A stretch of 64,000 bases of DNA from Caprimulgus europaeus (taxonomy: Eukaryota > Chordata > Aves > Caprimulgiformes > Caprimulgidae), in assembly GCA_907165065.1 (NCBI GenBank), contig OU015543.1:13643638-13707637 (forward strand), written 5' to 3'. Both the position numbers and the translations under genes were made by a program. A model generated the notes under the pieces. It made no database searches. It saw nothing but the letters and a program-made list of their open reading frames with translations, and had not been told where the DNA came from. Positions 63,001-64,000 of this stretch are shown here, piece by piece. The stretch's first letter is position 1. The number at the start of each line of letters is the position of its first letter.

Positions 63001-64000
63001 TACTAGTATAAACAGTACTTCTGATACTATTCCAAGCGCTACGAGGACAGAGTACCTACTTTTATTTTATGAGACTGTGTACAGTAGCAAACAATATGAA
63101 GAACCTCCCATATTCCATAACTAACAGGTGTTAACAATACCTGCAATAGTTTTTTGGGCAACCTAAACATGTTGAGTCATTCATTCCTACCTAATAGTTC
63201 TAAGCATACTTGGGTTTAATACAGTTAAGAATTAAGTATAGTAGGCACCTGAACTGTAAAAATTATCAGGATTTCACAGCAACATTAGCTTGTGTTTTGT
63301 TTGGGGTTTTTTTGTTGTTTTGTTTTTTAATAATTCCTTTTCAAAGTCTTGGCATGAAACAGGCAGCCTGAATCTATTTATTTACTTATTTTTAAACATG
63401 TAGATGCTGAATGAAACATGTAAATTCACTGAAGACTCAGTAACAACATGTATTTTCCACTTGCAATACCCTCCAAGCTAACCAGCCTCAGAGTGCAGGA
63501 AAGAAAATGTTACCAATAAAAACAATGTTTGAAACTATCCATTTACCCAAAGTGAGCAGAGAGACAGGACAAGCTTTCAAACTCTAAATATCTCAAATAC
63601 CAGTCTTTCACTTTGTCCTTCATATTCTTTACAAAAAAAGAATTCCATTATCTCTACTATACTTAGACTCTCCTGCAGGGTATTTAGTTCTCCTCTTTTA
63701 TGAAAAAGAACAAGTATTAAAAATTCCTTTGTGTTACATGGAAAGTTAAATGTTAAGCATGAATGAAGACAGCAAACAGCAAAATAAAATTCTAAGAGTT
63801 TAAAAATTTCATGAGAAAACTGTCTCGGTCAGAATGGGACCATACAAATAAGTAAACAGTTTAAATAAAGTCAGATGGTTTTGATTCATTTACATGTTCC
63901 CTGCCAGACTGATCTTTTTAAACAAGAAATTTCAAGTCATTGTCTTTAGTTTAGGTTTGTTTATATTCTACATTTTTAAATCAGACAAAAGCAAGAGTTC
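54026..64000. other. Region downstream of SLC16A3; no coding exon recognised
   Basis: AT-rich sequence with one CR1 copy (57,268-57,532). Conserved order in human places CSNK1D next on the minus strand, tail to tail with SLC16A3, so part of this stretch, most likely its right end, may be CSNK1D 3' UTR. No casein kinase codons were found, so this is inference only. The longest open frame (59,465-59,875, plus) resembles nothing known to me and has no splice or codon signature. Poly-T runs occur near 60,522-60,538 and 61,833-61,847. Confidence 0.4.
57268..57532 (-). mobile_element. CR1 LINE 3' end, well preserved
   Basis: Starts 'gactcatagaatggtttgggctggaagggaccttaaagatcatccagttcc' and continues through 'ggccttgaacacttccagggacggggcatccacaacttccttgggcaacctgttcc' to 'cttaaagccatttccccttgtcttgtc'. 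Minus-strand sense. Close to consensus, so fairly young. Confidence 0.96.

Noticed and set aside
54026-64000. CSNK1D coding sequence expected from synteny
   Set aside because: No casein kinase codons were found on either strand; only an unproven 3' UTR is possible, so no gene is called.
1-64000. CRISPR array, tRNA or rRNA gene, or bacterial-type operon
   Set aside because: No regularly spaced repeats, no tRNA B-box with a cloverleaf, no ribosomal sequence; gene structure is that of a vertebrate.

Overview
The window is vertebrate nuclear DNA, almost certainly from a bird. Genes are split into short exons with GT-AG introns. The spacers carry many fragments of CR1, the main avian/sauropsid LINE, with the typical tail of repeated ATTCTATG-like octamers. 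The encoded proteins read as avian orthologues of known vertebrate genes. I cannot name the species. The gene order FASN - CCDC57 - SLC16A3 matches the conserved block known from human 17q25.3, where CSNK1D comes next.

Layout: (1) 1-10,830, minus strand: the 5' part of FASN (fatty acid synthase). Seven coding exons (971-5030) give residues 1-343, most of the ketosynthase domain with Cys161, His293 and His331 in their usual places. A long intron 1 leads to a non-coding first exon (about 10,686-10,832) and a conserved core promoter (TATA-like box, E-box/SRE, inverted CCAAT box, upstream SRE) inside a CpG island at 10.0-11.8 kb. (2) 14,590-34,155, minus strand: CCDC57, a centriole/centrosome coiled-coil gene. 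Eight downstream exons are open, in phase and correctly spliced. The first coding exon (33,770-34,155) has one stop codon and two frameshifts, and the exons for the central coiled coil were not found, so the gene looks decayed or truncated at its 5' end. (3) 38.5-39.0, 44.0-45.5 and 48.4-48.75 kb: three further CpG islands, probably the promoters of CCDC57 and SLC16A3. (4) 49,680-about 54,020, plus strand: complete SLC16A3 (lactate/proton exporter MCT4), four coding exons, 473 residues. (5) 54-64 kb: no coding exon recognised; a CSNK1D 3' UTR on the minus strand could lie here but cannot be shown.

FASN makes palmitate from acetyl-CoA, malonyl-CoA and NADPH; MCT4 exports lactate from glycolytic cells; CCDC57 works at centrioles and microtubules. 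They are neighbours by ancient synteny and not an operon-like system. The observations most worth checking are the decay of the CCDC57 N-terminal region, a GC-AG intron in that gene, a 14-bp perfect inverted repeat in the SLC16A3 3' UTR, and HIF-type (ACGTG) and RFX-type (X-box) motifs in the CpG islands. I found no evidence of an unknown multigene system.
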